Below, piece after piece: positions 23,826 through 36,597 of a stretch of DNA of 64,000 bases (position 1 is the stretch's first letter; every line of letters begins with the position of its first letter). The stretch comes from Lichenostomus cassidix. Taxonomy: Eukaryota; Chordata; Aves; Passeriformes; Meliphagidae. A program made the position numbers and the translations under genes. A model generated the notes under the pieces. It was not told the origin of the DNA. It saw only the letters and a list, made by a program, of their open reading frames with translations, and ran no database searches. The stretch lies in the NCBI GenBank assembly GCA_008360975.2, contig CM039211.1, positions 25,042,558-25,106,557 of the forward strand, given 5' to 3'.

Positions 23826-26800
23826 AAGAGGAGAGATTTCCGTGGATTTTATTTCATTCCAATCAGTTCCGTTAAGGTCACCAATAGCTGATAGGGACTT
23901 GAAGAAGCCAAAACATAGACACAAAATGAGGTAGAAGAAGCCAAATTTTAGAACAAAACTCTTTATTCTTACACAACATAGGGAATATATATATAGCTTT
24001 ATATATAGCGTCCTTTTTATCCCTCTATAGTTTGCATTCTGAGGTATTTTTCTGCTTTTTCTTCTGTTCCCAAAATTTATTGAGCCACAGTACAGCTTGG
24101 GACTCAAAATAAGAATTGTCACTTTGAGAATAGAGCTGATTTATCAGAAGAAGGGTTTTGCATTCTGCGCAGAATATCTGATGAGGTGAATTTTTCTTCC
24201 TAACAATGTCTTACAGATTATTATCAAAAGCCATTAAAAAAAAAGAGAGAGAGAAAAAAAGAAAAAAAAAATCAAGGGCATTCCAAAAAAATAGCAATTA
24301 GTTTTTATAGAATAAAATTTCCCAAAATCAAAGGAGGAAGCATCTTTTCTGCATCATTAATCTTCCGTGAAAGCATTTTAACTTTCAAATATACTACTTC
24401 AGAGTAAAAATATAATTAAAAAAATACAAAACACAATACCAAAGCCTCCTCATAAACTTCTTTTGAAATTGCTGAAAAGATGGGTAGATGGAAAATGTAT
24501 GAAATGAACCGTTTTGTCCTTAAATCAATTCATGGTTTGTACTGTCTGAAAACTTTAAACTATATCCTTTTAAATGCTCAGTTACAATCAAAATAGCTCA
24601 GTTTAATTCTCTTGAAAAGAGATATTTTTATTTACGGAAGGGAAAGAATAAAAACTATATCTTGTCAGAGACAAAAAGCTTTCAGCTTGCATTGGCAAAA
24701 TCATAATATATCTGATAAATATTTAAAATGTTGAGATGTCTTTTATACACATTTTTAAAAAAAATAGTTTAAGTCAAAATTTTGTTAAACATAATTTACT
24801 TTTCATGTAGATGTCTCAGCTTTAATTCGTTGAAATGTAAATTACAAGTAATCTTGAGATTTACATTATTTTTAGTATTTTACTGACAGTAAACCAATTT
24901 CATTTTAAAGATTAATACAGCTGTATTATTCCCAAATTTAAATTTAAATTCTTTTTATATTTCATGCATGTGATTTAAATTTTAGTATGTATAGTGGGAA
25001 TGGTGCTGCTAAAATCAAATTGAAAAATACCATTCCTTATTTCTCCATTGAGGTTGCACTAACTTTACCTTGTCTATCACCAATGAAATGGTGACATAGA
25101 ACCAAAATTAAATAATATTTAATCCCTTTACTTTTACATTACATCATGCTTGATTTTCAAGGCTCTTTTATCCATTTTACAAGAAATCAATATTGCTTCC
25201 GTGCATGAGCAAAAGAAAAAAAAATCCACCTGCTAATATTTTCTCCATAATCCCCTGTCATGTGCATTCATGCAATTATTTTACTAGAAAGCCATCTCAT
25301 GCTATAACAACCTCTTTTTACTAAGGGGAATAGTAACTGTAGTCAGTTATGTTTTGCCACTCCACATGAGATACTGGTCATATCAACATGTGTTTAGTTA
25401 ATAATCTGAAATAAGAGGATGAAGCAGTCTTGAAATGAAGACATTTTGTCCTTCTGTAAAAGAGGAATATTAGAAATATGGGGAAAATTGCAATCTGAGT
25501 CAATGTTTACCTTCGTCCTGTGAGGAGCACCAGTGATATCAACAGACACATTTGCATGAGTATTGCAGATGCCTTGAACAACTTTTTTGTTTGCCAAAAG
25601 GACTTGACCAATGCTCTTCCATGCTCAGCACTCACCTGCTGCTTCCTGTGAACAGGGTGAATGCACCTTGGGAGTGCTGAGCCAAAAAATTATATATATT
25701 TTGCTGGGAAGTAGCTTACGGATTTTAGATTTTTTGGAGATTTTTTGTTTGTTTGTTTGTTTTTGGTTTTGTGTTTGGTTGGTTGGTTGGTTTCTTTTGT
25801 TTTTTTCATTTTGGAAAAAATCTTGTGAATTTTCCCCTTTCCTTTGATGAAACTTGGGGTCAAGATAGTAAAAATTGTTGCTAAGACCCACTTTCATTCT
25901 CATGGGCACTGAAGCTACTTTCTATTCCCCTTTCTTCATCCTCTGGCTATCAGACTCTTCTAGATACCAGACCTGAACAGCAAGGAAGAGACTTTGGGCT
26001 ACTATAAGCATAGACAGTGTGCACCGTAGTCTCTTCAGAAGCTGTCATTTATCAGTGTAAAAGAAAAAAGCAGTTCCATGAAGCTATCAATCAACATTCA
26101 CAAGTGAATTTCAGGCAGAAAGCCAACCATAATTGAGAGTCCTATAATGAGATGCTCAGCATGATTTCAGAAGCTCCACAGTCAGGGGCAGGCAGGCTGT
26201 CATTTTAGGAGACATTTTGGATTTTTTTTTTCATGCCTAGAAATTGATATGATGGAGATGAAAAGCTGGATCTTAAAATAAAACCATTTTTGGAAAACTT
26301 ACACACAAGGAATCAGATATTTATGGCCACTGTATTAGAACCAGTTTCTTTCATACCAACTCACACCTCTGAAACACCTCATTTATTTGCTGCTGCTTCT
26401 TTTTTGTCAGTGGGTTTCTGACCTGCAGCTCTCACATACTGCATACGCTGCTGCTGCATCTCACTCACTTCATTCTGAGCAGTTGGGGGTCAGCAGAGGG
26501 ATGGCTTTCCTTGTTTCCTGCAGCACTCTGCTCTAGGGAAAGGTAAAAGGGCTGCTACAGAGCTGGTCCTCTTTCTACATTTCTGGACCCCTCAGGTTAC
26601 ATAAACAAAGGGGTCAGCAGGGCACTGAGTTCCTTTCTCCCTCAGAGGGGTGTGTAGGTCAGTCTGCACTGTGGCTCATGGGGCGCAGTTTCCACAGAAG
26701 AAGGAAAGAAAAAGCCAGCGAATAAGAACCAACACTTTTCCTAATCCTAGATTATCACATTGATAATGGCACTACCAGGGAATAATATTAAATAAATGGC

Positions 26801-27301
26801 ATATTTACAGTCCTACATGATTAGGATCCACCTACTAAATATGGTTTGGGGTGTAAAGACTCCTTCAGGCCTATTTCATAACAACTCAGCCTCACCAACT
26901 CTTCTGTCTGAAACACCAGAAAGAAATTTAGCAATGTAATGATTTGCTACAGAAGATTAAAATCTATGATAATTGTACTTTCTGTCACAGTGTCAATTTA
27001 TTACTATTTTTTTAGGGAACCATACAGTCTTATCATTAACAAGTATGTTGACATGCTATACAAAAGGAAAGTGCAGTATAAGGATTTCTTAAAAGGATAC
27101 TTGTTTGTCTATATATTTGCAAAGTGTTGGTTATTGAAAAGTGACTAGTTCATAGGATAATGGACTGTTGTGTCTGTTACTAGTTACTCTTTGTAAATTT
27201 AGAATATGTTTGTGGTTCTAAACATTACAGTTGCAAAAAAACCCCTTTTAAGCAGAGGGGCAATGAAGATACATGAAATGAACAATTACAGAAACTTCTG
27301 C
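23826..27301. other. AT-rich non-coding DNA with low-complexity runs
   Basis: Contains A/G-rich runs near 24.24 kb and a (GTTT)n/(GGTT)n tract at 25745-25792. The stretch at 26.38-26.72 kb is GC-richer and unrecognised. No gene is supported; the 94-codon minus frame at 25625-25909 is just the complement of the GTTT/GGTT tract. Confidence 0.5.
25745..25792. repeat. GTTT / GGTT microsatellite
   Basis: Several GTTT units are followed, after a short T/G spacer, by four GGTT units. Compound tetranucleotide repeat, likely polymorphic. Confidence 0.85.
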
Positions 27302-28830
27302 CACAGAATTACAGAATAAGCTGAGTTGGATCAACACAAAAAGATCAAAAAAGTCCAGCTCTTGGCTCTGCACAGACCAGCTCCAAGAGTCACACCATGT
27401 GCCTGACAGTTTTGTCCAAATACTTATTGAGCTCTGTCAGGCTGGTGCTGTGATCACTTCGCTGGGGAGCTGTTCAGTGCCCAACCACCCTCTGTGTGAG
27501 GAACCTCTTCCTAATATCCATCCTAGACTTCCTGTGACACAATTTCATGCTGTTCCCTTGGGTCCTGTCATTGGTCACCAGTGTGATGAGATCAGTGCCT
27601 GACCCTCCTCTTCCCCGCACAAGGAAGTTGTAACTGCAGTGAAGTGTCCCTTCAGTCTCCTCCAGGCTGAACAGACCAAGACACTCTTCATCACGCAGCT
27701 TCCTCTCAAGGCTGTTCTCCATCCTTTTGGCCCTCCTTTGGACACTCTTTAACAGCTCAATTTAGACTATTTTTTATTGTGGCACCCAAAACTGCCCCCA
27801 GCACTGGAGGTGAGGCTGCCCCAGTGCAGAGCGGAGCAGAGCAGAGCAGAGCAGAGCAGAGCAGAGCAGAGCAGAGCAGAGCAGAGCAGGATAATCCCAT
27901 CCCTTGCCTGGCTGGCAATGCTGTGCTGATGCACCCAAGGACATGGGTGGTCCTCCCTGCTGAGTCCTATTAACTTACTGTCGACTAGAACCCCCAGGTC
28001 CCTTTTCTCAGCACTGCTTTCCAGCATCAAATTCCTCAGTCTGTCTGTACATACTGGGTTGCCCCATTCCAGGTGCATAATCCAGCACTTGCCCTTGTTA
28101 AACTTCATGTAGTTGGTGATTGCCCAACCCTCTAATTTGTCAAGGTCTCTTAGCAGGGCCTCTCTGCATATGAGGGAGAAAACCGTTCCTCATGGTTTCA
28201 TATAATCTGTGAATGTGTTAAATATTCATTCCAGTCCTGTGTCCAGGTCATTTATGAAGATGTTGAAGAGCACAGGGCTGGGGATGGAGCCCTGTGGAAC
28301 CCCATAAGTGATAGTTCCCAGTCTAATGTCACCCCATACACTGTAACCCTTTGCACCTGATCCATGATCCAGCTGCTCATCCATCACATGACATGTTTAT
28401 CCAGCTGAACACTGGACATTTCATCCAGAGGGTCACTGTGAGACACAGTATCAAAAGTTTTACTTAAACCTAATAAGGTCCCATCAGCTGGCTTCCCTTG
28501 ATCAGCTGAGTGGGTTACCTGTTGTGGAAGGGAATCAGGTTTGACAAGCAGGACTTTCCCATCATGAAGCTGTGATGGCTGTGACGAGTGACTCTTTTGC
28601 CCCTCAGGTGTTCAGTACTTCTCAGCATAATCTTCTCCATAACTTTACCAGGCACTGAAATGGGAATGACAGGTCTGTAGTTTCTGAGGTCCTCCTTCTT
28701 GCCCTTCTTGAAAACTGGGACAATGTTTGCCAGCTTCCAGTCAGCTGGGACATCTCCAAATTCCCAAGATTGCTCAAAGACTGAGAGAGGTTCTGTGATG
28801 ACACTAGGATATTGAGATACAAATTGTATT
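27302..28830 (-). mobile_element. CR1 LINE, 3' half with reverse-transcriptase remnant
   Basis: This is the longest CR1 copy. Reading the minus strand from 28830, translation gives FGDVPADWKLANIVPVFKKG and then the NYRPVIP finger motif (codons near 28684-28664). Further on come GVPQGSIPSPVLFNIFIND (near 28303-28250), a degenerate FADD region reading FTDYMKP, and [13 protein letters not shown] near 28108. Then comes the 3' UTR down to an ACAGAATTACAGAATAAG tail at about 27302. The catalytic FADD aspartates are lost and there are stops and frameshifts, so it is inactive. It contains the GCAGA expansion listed separately. The 5' part of ORF2 (endonuclease) is absent, the usual 5' truncation. Confidence 0.9.
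27825..27889. repeat. GCAGA pentanucleotide array inside CR1
   Basis: About 13 units of GCAGA (one variant GCGGA near the left end) lie inside the CR1 3' region. The CR1 sequence at this point naturally carries a short GCAGAGCAGAG motif, so the array is probably an expansion of the transposon's own bases. Frames across it read repeating SRAEQ or LLCSA. Confidence 0.9.
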
Positions 28831-30758
28831 TCTGGGAAATATCATCAATACAGGACCTATAAAGAAGGAGGGCAAAGATCTACAGCTTGCAGTCTGTAAT
28901 TTCATTTCAGTTTTACCTAGCTATGGTAGTAGGATTCTGCTTTGTTATAGACAAATAAATTTACATAGCATTCAAAAAGAATATAATGATAATTTTTTGA
29001 AGCTTGAGTTGCATTAACATGCCTTCATTGAATAGTATCTGTTATCCTTCCCAATCATGTCCATTACTCAAAAAGATTTCTTTCTGCGTGTGTCTTATGC
29101 ACGATGTGGAAAAAATGTCAAGAATTGTCTGGCAGTTTTACGGCACCTTTATTGCACAAAGACCACCTATTTTGAATATACTCAATTGGTCTGGTTTCAG
29201 ATCGCCAACCCCAAAAAAAGTGAATGCCCAAAAGAAGATCAGAAGATCAGTCTTTTTCTTTTTTCTTAGCAAATTCTAATGCTCCCAGAACTTTAAAAAA
29301 ACAAAGGGAGATGAAGAAACGAATGAGGTGCTTTTCTTTCAGATGTTTCCACTGAAGAAAACAAATTTCACAATCATCACTTGTCAAGGAAAAATAAATA
29401 AAGACATTATCCTCAATTGTTGAAACACGGGACTATGATGTTATTGTGCTTTCATGACAGGTCCATTATGTTGTAATGAAAATTATTGGTCTATATTGTA
29501 ATTATGTAAAGAGCAATAAAAGCTGGGAAGTTCTTGATATAAAAATATATTTAAATTGATCTGTATGGATCCCTTAAAGACCTCAATTAATTTCACGGCT
29601 TTCTAATTTTTAATCAATCTTCCATTAAATTAGAACTCATGGAGGATCTGTGATACACTGTTTTGTTAACTTTTACATTGGTTTTGATAGGCTTGAAACT
29701 TTTAATTATTACCTTTATTTTTAATTATTTCTTCTTTCCTGGTGATAGTAAAGCCATTTCTAAGTAAGGGGACTACATATCCTTACAGTGATTTTTCTGT
29801 GTAACATAGAGTTACAAAGAGTTGGTATTTACTTCATAATAACATTTTAAACTTAATGTAAATTATTTGATCAGATTACATACAAAAGGCTAGATATGAA
29901 TGCACGCTGTATTTTCTGCAAATAACCTCAGTAGTATTGACTTGTGTTAGCATTTCAGAACAATAACAAAAACCCTTAAGATGCTACAAACTGACAAGTA
30001 CAGAGCAGAATAAAAGCAGTACAAATATTCTGCAAATAAGTCAGCTAAGATGGAATTACCCAGGGTGTGTGAGCAGGATGGTTTCTGCAGGAGGGGCTGG
30101 TGACAGACACTGTGGGACACATGCAGGTGTGCAGGTACCCACCAGCCTCCTGTGTCTGGGACAGGTGCCTGGCATCGCAGGGCCTGCCTGCCTGGGAATC
30201 CAGTCTGGGTTTTCTACTCATATTTTAACTAATTTTTAACTAATTCCTACTCACATTGTTAACTAATTTCTCCATCAAAGTCTGAGACTCATCACATGGG
30301 AAAACTCAGCTTTTGAACTGAATATAGACATCTGTTTCTTTCCTCTTGTCTTGTGGCCTTAGGCCCTGCATAGAAGAGCTGGGGAGGGACAGTGCAAATG
30401 AGGTCTCAGGCACCAGAGGTCCGCGCTGAGGAAGAAAAATGGTAAAGGCAGAAACAAATTCCCCATTACTGCTTTCTCTCTGTCCAGTCCAGCTAGCAGA
30501 GACACATGCAGTATTTCTCTTTCTCAGATGAAAGTAGGTTCTGATATGTAAAAGGATCTATACAGAAATTTGTTGTTGTATTTGCGTGAGCTTAACCACT
30601 GTTTCCTTCTTACTGACCCTATGAGCAAAACTAACTAGTAGGCCTATCTGCTAAAAAAAAATCTTACAATTACAGGCTTTTCCCTGGAAAGAATATGTGT
30701 GCACCTAATAACAGAGAAGAAATCCCATTAGGTTATGTACACAGTAAATAAATGAATA
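28831..30758. other. AT-rich non-coding DNA, no gene seen
   Basis: Unique AT-rich sequence with a short GC-richer patch at 30.06-30.2 kb that I cannot identify. Frames up to 91 codons have no recognisable domain. Confidence 0.5.
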
Positions 30759-31255
30759 GTAATAGGATCATTTAGATTGAGAAAGACCTTTAAGAGTATA
30801 GAGGCAAACTAACCCAGCAGTACCCCCTGCACCACTAATCTATGTCCATAAGAGCCACATCTACACTTTTTAAAAATACTTCTAAAGATGATGTCACAAT
30901 CTCTTCCCTCGGCAGCCCATTTCAATGCTTGCTAACCATTGTAATGAAGAAACTTTTCCTAATACACAGTCTAAACCTTCCTGGTGCAACTTTAATCCTA
31001 CTCTTCCTGTTGCTTGTTACGAAGGAAAAGAGACCAATTCCTAGCTCTCAACAACCTCCTTTCATGTAGCTGTAGAGAGTGAAGAGGTCCCTCCTGATCT
31101 TCCTTTCCTCCAGGCTAAACACCCTTAGCCACTCCTCATAAGATTTATAGCTTTGGTTCTGCAATCCATCAGTTTTACAGGATTAGTCCTTCAATATCTT
31201 TGTACTTGAGGCTTTTACACTACCACTACAGAGTGCTATGTGACCACAGTTCCTT
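30759..31255 (-). mobile_element. CR1 LINE 3' end, diverged
   Basis: The left edge carries the reverse complement of a CR1 tail and 3' terminus (ATAGGATCATTTAGATTGAGAAAGACC). Then come CR1 3' UTR landmarks such as GAAGAAACTTTTCCTAATACACAGTCTAAACC near 30945-30980, and TCCTCCAGGCTAAACACCC near 31110 with CCACTCCTCATAAGATTT. It is substantially diverged. The right edge is approximate. Confidence 0.8.
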
Positions 31256-33087
31256 CATAGCTCGCTTAGTTTAGACAACAGTCTGAAAGCATCAACAAAT
31301 GACAATTTTTTGTGTTATTTTGATCAAGGACTTAGAGTTCCTTTTGAAGCATGAATTATTTAATACAGTTTCAAAGAAGCAAAGGCCTTTGATTTTTGGC
31401 AGTGTTAATTTTAACTGGAGAAAATATCAAGAACATTCACTCAAACTGACACAAAACAAACAAAATCAGCTACTATGGCTTTCTGACAGTAAATGAGAAA
31501 TGCTATTATTTTGAAAGTTGCTTTCAGTGTCATATCTAGTGTTTATGTTAATCATATGAACCATGGACAAATTGATTTAGGAAAGAAACAATGTTACAGC
31601 TTGGGATTTCCTATCGCTGTGGAGTCAGCCATTAAAATCTATGTCAGAAACAGCATTCTTGTCAATTTTCTTTGATTTGATCTTTAATATTGTCATGCTT
31701 GTCTCCTAGGATAATTTTTTTCTAAAAGTGTGTCTAAAGTTTGATTTCTGAATCTATATTTATGTTTCTGAATTGACAGCTTGATTTTACAAAAGCCTTG
31801 ATGATCAAGCAGTTCTCAGTGATTTAATAACAGGGTTGGATGGTGCATGATCAAAACTTTTAGATGTCTAAATATATCCCAGCATCAGGGCTCTGGTGGT
31901 TCTGATGGTTCTGGTGGTTCTGGTGGTTCTGGTAATGCCATATCATGGTGACAACTTCTCTTGACTTCTTGTTACGCAGTGTGCATGATATTTCATTGTT
32001 ATTGTACACCAGCCTGTGGCCTAATCCTGTGATTGCAGCCAACAATAAGGCAGGGCCAATCCCTAATTCTGCAATGGTGACTCTGAAGTAAATTTATCAG
32101 TTATTACAGAAATCAAATCACATAGGTGATGCCCTTGTAATGGTTACAAAAATCCCACAGGTAAGGTCACTGACTACGGAGCTGTTGAAAGGCAGAAATT
32201 ATCTCAGGAACAAAAGCAGGAGCTCATCCAAATACACATTTCTGTGTGTATTTGAGGGGGAAAGGGACTAGTATCCAAGCTACAAATGAAAAATAGTCAG
32301 AAGTTTGATATGATATAAAGAATAGTAGAAGAGATTTTGTAATAGTATAAAGGTTACATGAGCTGTTTTAGGATATAACAGGGCTCTGGAAACAGATGAA
32401 AGCAATTGGGAAAAAAGAGAATGAAGTAAATATATAAAGTTTATATACACAGGCACATACATACAATATATATTGTAAACCATACCTGTATACATATTGA
32501 CATGTATATATAAGTATATACTATTTATGCTACCATCTACCTTTCAAGGTACATGTAAATGTGGAGAATAGATACAAAAATCAACCATACTGGAAAGAAA
32601 GCTGCTGTTTAAAGCATACAGGCCCTTCTGAAAAACTCAGGTTTTTTTCAGAGACTGAAGGCCTCCTCCCTTCCGTGCTGAGACCACTCCTTCCAGCTAG
32701 AGCAATCCTTTACCATTAACATGCTCTCAATCATTATATTTCTGCTTGTAGAAGGAAGAAGCTCATCTTTCTTTCAAGGAAACTAGTTATTACACTTCTT
32801 GCTATCTTACGGCTCATAAGATATTTTACATAATTCTGAAAAACATGTGTCCATCTCTATCTGTCATTGCTGTATGGGTTCAGCAGCACAAAAAAGTCTG
32901 AGAACCTGTTTTTATTCTGTGTTGATCTCTTTGCATTTAAGAGCCATTTCCAGCATCTTTTAATGATTCTTTATTTAGATATTGAAAGTAGTTTTGGACT
33001 TGAACTACAACATCTCAACCACTGCAAAATGTTAGTGGACCTCGTTATTCAAGTGTCACAATAAATCAAAATAACTTGAAAAGTCAT
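31256..33087. other. AT-rich non-coding DNA with a short minisatellite
   Basis: Apart from the 9-bp minisatellite at 31891-31932 and a TA/CA-rich stretch near 32.45-32.52 kb, I see nothing distinctive. Confidence 0.5.
31891..31932. repeat. 9-bp minisatellite, about 4.5 copies
   Basis: Units of TTCTGGTGG repeat in tandem, with one TTCTGATGG variant. The minus-strand frame reads NHQ repeated, which is only the consequence of a period divisible by three. Confidence 0.9.
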
Positions 33088-33385
33088 GATATCCTAGAGT
33101 TGCATAATAGTTCTGCTTGGAAGAGATATTTAAAGGTATTCTGTTCCACCCACAGCCACAGGAACAGACATCTTTCACTTGATGAAAGTCTTGTCCAACC
33201 TGACTTTGAACACTGCCAGTGACTGGGCATCCATGACTCTGGATAACTTGTTATACTGTCTCACCTCTCTCAGAAAAGAAAACTTACTCTTTATATCCAG
33301 TCTAAATCTATTGTCTTTCAGTTTAAAACAACTATCCCTTGTCTTGCTGGGCCAGGCCCTGCTAAAAAGACTCCCTCCATGTTGA
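33088..33385 (-). mobile_element. CR1 LINE 3' end fragment
   Basis: On the plus strand the complement of the CR1 terminus is visible near 33115-33150 (TTGGAAGAGATATTTAAAGG). Next come TTGTCCAACCTGACTTTGAACACTGCCAGTGACTGGGCATCCA at 33190-33235 and TCTAAATCTATTGTCTTTCAGTTTAAAACAACTATCCCTTGTC at 33300-33345. These are standard landmarks of the avian CR1 3' UTR in reverse orientation. No coding capacity remains. Confidence 0.85.
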
Positions 33386-36179
33386 GATTCTTTGTCACAA
33401 AACTTCTTGATCCTGTGACATATTTTTAATTAAAACAAAGTAGGGCACTTCTGAATGTAGTGCATTAATTCTGAAAACCAGGTTTAAGAATTAGCTTTAT
33501 ATCTAGGCAAATACAGAAACTGCCACTAAATTTTTGCATTCAGTGCCCTGATTACCTTACATATACAGTTGGCTCTAAATATCTGTTATACACCATGGCA
33601 GAGACTTCTAGTGATGACCTTTTGTGAAATGAAAAAGTATTCAGTCTTCACATTTGGAAGATTGTGATGAAATTCTGAAGTCATTAATTGCTTTGAATTT
33701 GAGTTTACTAGGAGCCTACAAGAAGTATAAGCTGCCTGAATTCTCAGTGTTAAAAAAAATTGAAAATATAATCTTTAAAAGGGTTCTTAAGTGGTTGGTT
33801 TTAGACAAATTTTTTTGCAATTTCTAATTATTTTTATCAGTATTTTTCTGCATTTACACTTAAATTATTTTATCTAATACAGTCTTTAATATCAACTCAG
33901 ATTTAAAAGTTTGAAAAGCTAGGTCAATGTGGGCTTTGTGTGCAGAAGAAAAATATTTATTAAGAACCCACACAAGCAGTGTTTACAAAATTTCCAGAAC
34001 CATGGCTCTGATCTGTGTTTCCTATCATCTAGTCACCTAGCCACCACTATTTCTGTTTAGGAGACACAACATTCTATAAGACTTTGATCTTGGTCCATCC
34101 TTTGAGAACACAACGTAAAGGAAACATCTTAAATAATGCAGCTTGTGCAATCTCTGAAGCAAATGGCAAATTAATCAGTCTCTGAATCCTTGTTTTTTTT
34201 GAAGACTTGTGCATTTTTAAAGAAGATGGAGTAATTGTTTAGTGACTTGGTGCCATTGATTTTCTTTATGGATGGTGTTGACTAGGTCTGTGTCAGGTCA
34301 CCTGGGAGAGATAGCCTTTGCATAGCTAAATAAAATGAGAAAAGTACCATTTCTTATTCCATATTCAAGAGGTAAACTTCAGTCCTTGAAATAAGTTTTG
34401 TGTGACCTTCTGGACAAAGAAATTGTTCTTTTTTAGCTATTAGAATAAATGAGAGAAATGCATAACTGCATAGTCATGAAGCAGAAGTCTGGATTTTACA
34501 GGCCAGCAGATTCCTGGTTTAGAAAGATGTTCAGAAAAAAAAAAGGTTAGAATAAAAGAGAAATGCTCTAATTTGTTAAATTGTATGTAGTATTACTTGA
34601 TTTTTGTATTAGTAACATCTGGAATAGAAATTAAAAGAATCCATGAAAAGACACATATTTACCTTAAGGTGTGTGGTAGTTTGAAAGTTCTTATAAATTT
34701 TTGGTAGTTGTGTTGAACATGACAAAAATGCCATAATACACGAAACATATTTAACTGAGCTACAGACTTAATATACCAACCTTCGGGTCCTTTTCTCCTA
34801 AGATTGTGCTTGTAATTTTGAAGTGGTTATAAATTTAATTTTTTCCGAAACAACTCAGAATTATTTCTAAACTATAATAAAACGCTAATTTCTTCCACTT
34901 CAGAGGACTGAAAATATATATAGCTTCATCCCACTTCAGATTTTGCTTTCAATTTGGGCAGATTTTTTTGGTTTGTCTGTTTGGGACATTTCTTTTTGTT
35001 TTTTACTTTCTTCTGTTCTCATTTCTTGATTTTCCTCCTATTTTCTGCTGTCTAATTCTTCTCCATCCTTGCCATCTAAAGTTTTTCTGTTCTCAAATAC
35101 CTCAATCTCACTCAGTCTCATTGAAATGAAGTATGTAATTTTAGTGCTTTACAATAGCTATTTGCTTTAGAAGAAATCACACACTTGTCATATTATGATG
35201 ACTCAGTGAATTTCTCTGGAGGAAAATGTGACTTTTAAAAGTTTATTTGCTGGCACTGCTTTTTAGATATCTGCCACAGCAAATTCCTTTCATAATGATA
35301 ACTACACTATGAGAGTGTGTGAGCTGTTACAGCAGACAAAGAAATTTAATTCTTCTAGAATTAAATGCCTTGGTGAGAAAAAACACTTCAATCTGTCTGA
35401 TAATGTATTAGTAAATAAAACCATTGATATAATTATTATTTATTCAACCTGTTTCCATAAATGTGTCAATTAGGATCTTATCAAAAGCAGTCCCAAAAAA
35501 AGGCAAAGGAACACTATTAAAATACTGTTTTGGTAGTGTTTTGGGATACCTGACAGGTAATTTGAGATTACAAAGAGGTTTGATTGATTGACCAAGCATT
35601 CCTGCCATAGAGGCTAATATGAAACTTTCAAGAAAGCTATTAAATATCTCTTATACTTCCTGTGTCTCCTCTAACAATAGCTGTGGGATGCACAGTATCC
35701 ACTTTTCTATCAGTCAGGTCAGAGGGGAGGAAACAGGAGAAAGCTAATGAGCATGGGGTCCATGAAGAAAACACTGATGCATATGCCACTAATAAGTTAA
35801 GAGGATTGCCCTTAGCAAGAAATGAGAAGCTGTTTTTAAAAGTCATTCTGGTTTGGTGGAACAGTGAAAGGATGCTGTGAAATTAATGGAAAGGATAGAA
35901 AGATCCTCATCTGTGAAGACCAGTGCATATATACAGTATTATTTGCTATATGGGAGCATAAATAAATGTTAAAGATCCTCAAGCTGTGGCTCCAGGTGGT
36001 ATGTGGCAGTGGAAACCACACAGTTTACCCCAACATCTTTCCTAGGACGAACAAGGTGGAGATGTTTTGAAAATTGGCACTGTACCTTCCTCTAAAACAG
36101 AGCAAAAATTTTTTGAGTTTTTGCTCTTGAAATAACTGATGAGGACTCAGGTGACATTTGTTAACTGTCAGTGATAACA
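33386..36179. other. AT-rich non-coding DNA, no gene seen
   Basis: Unique AT-rich sequence. Overlapping opposite-strand frames of about 70 codons at 35640-35880 are not convincing. Confidence 0.55.
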
Positions 36180-36597
36180 ACTCCTGTTAGTTATGTCTTT
36201 ATCCAGAAAAGGGGTTGTTGGTGAGTCTGGGGCTGGGAAGGAAGAAGGGGGAAAGCTTTGCACAAATTACTTGTAGGGGGAGGCACTGATCTCCTCTGTC
36301 TAGTGACCAGCAATAGGACACAAGGAAAGAGAATGAAGTTGGATCAGCGTAAATTCAGACTGGAGATTAGGAAAAGATTCTTCACTGAGAGAGAGCATGA
36401 TCAGTCACAGGACCAGGCTTCCCAGGGAAGTAGTCATGGAACCAAGCCTGTCAGATTTCAAGGAATGTCTGGACAATGCTCTTAGTTATGTGATTTACTT
36501 TCCTGCAAGAAACAGGGATTTGGTCTTGATGATCCTTAGGAGTCCTTTCCAGATTGAGATGTTCTATGATTCTATGATTCTATGATTCTGTGATTCT
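36180..36597 (+). mobile_element. CR1 LINE 3' end with intact microsatellite tail
   Basis: Landmarks in plus orientation are CCAGCAATAGGACACAAGGAAAGAGAATGAAGTTG near 36306, TAGGAAAAGATTCTTCACTGAGAG near 36367, and CAGGGAAGTAGTCATGGAACCAAGCCTGTC near 36422. They are followed by GATGATCCTTAGGAGTCCTTTCCAGATTGAGATGTTC and a tail of ATTCTATG/ATTCTGTG units (36558-36597). The tail of 8-bp units is diagnostic of CR1. This is the best-preserved CR1 3' end in the window. Confidence 0.92.

Noticed and set aside
23673..24122. 149-codon minus-strand frame
   Set aside because: A large part is the SAQLS repeat encoded by the pentamer array; the rest is AT-rich with no recognisable domain.
27767..28108. 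113-codon minus frame as a possible gene
   Set aside because: It is the C-terminal part of a decayed CR1 reverse transcriptase followed by the pentamer array.
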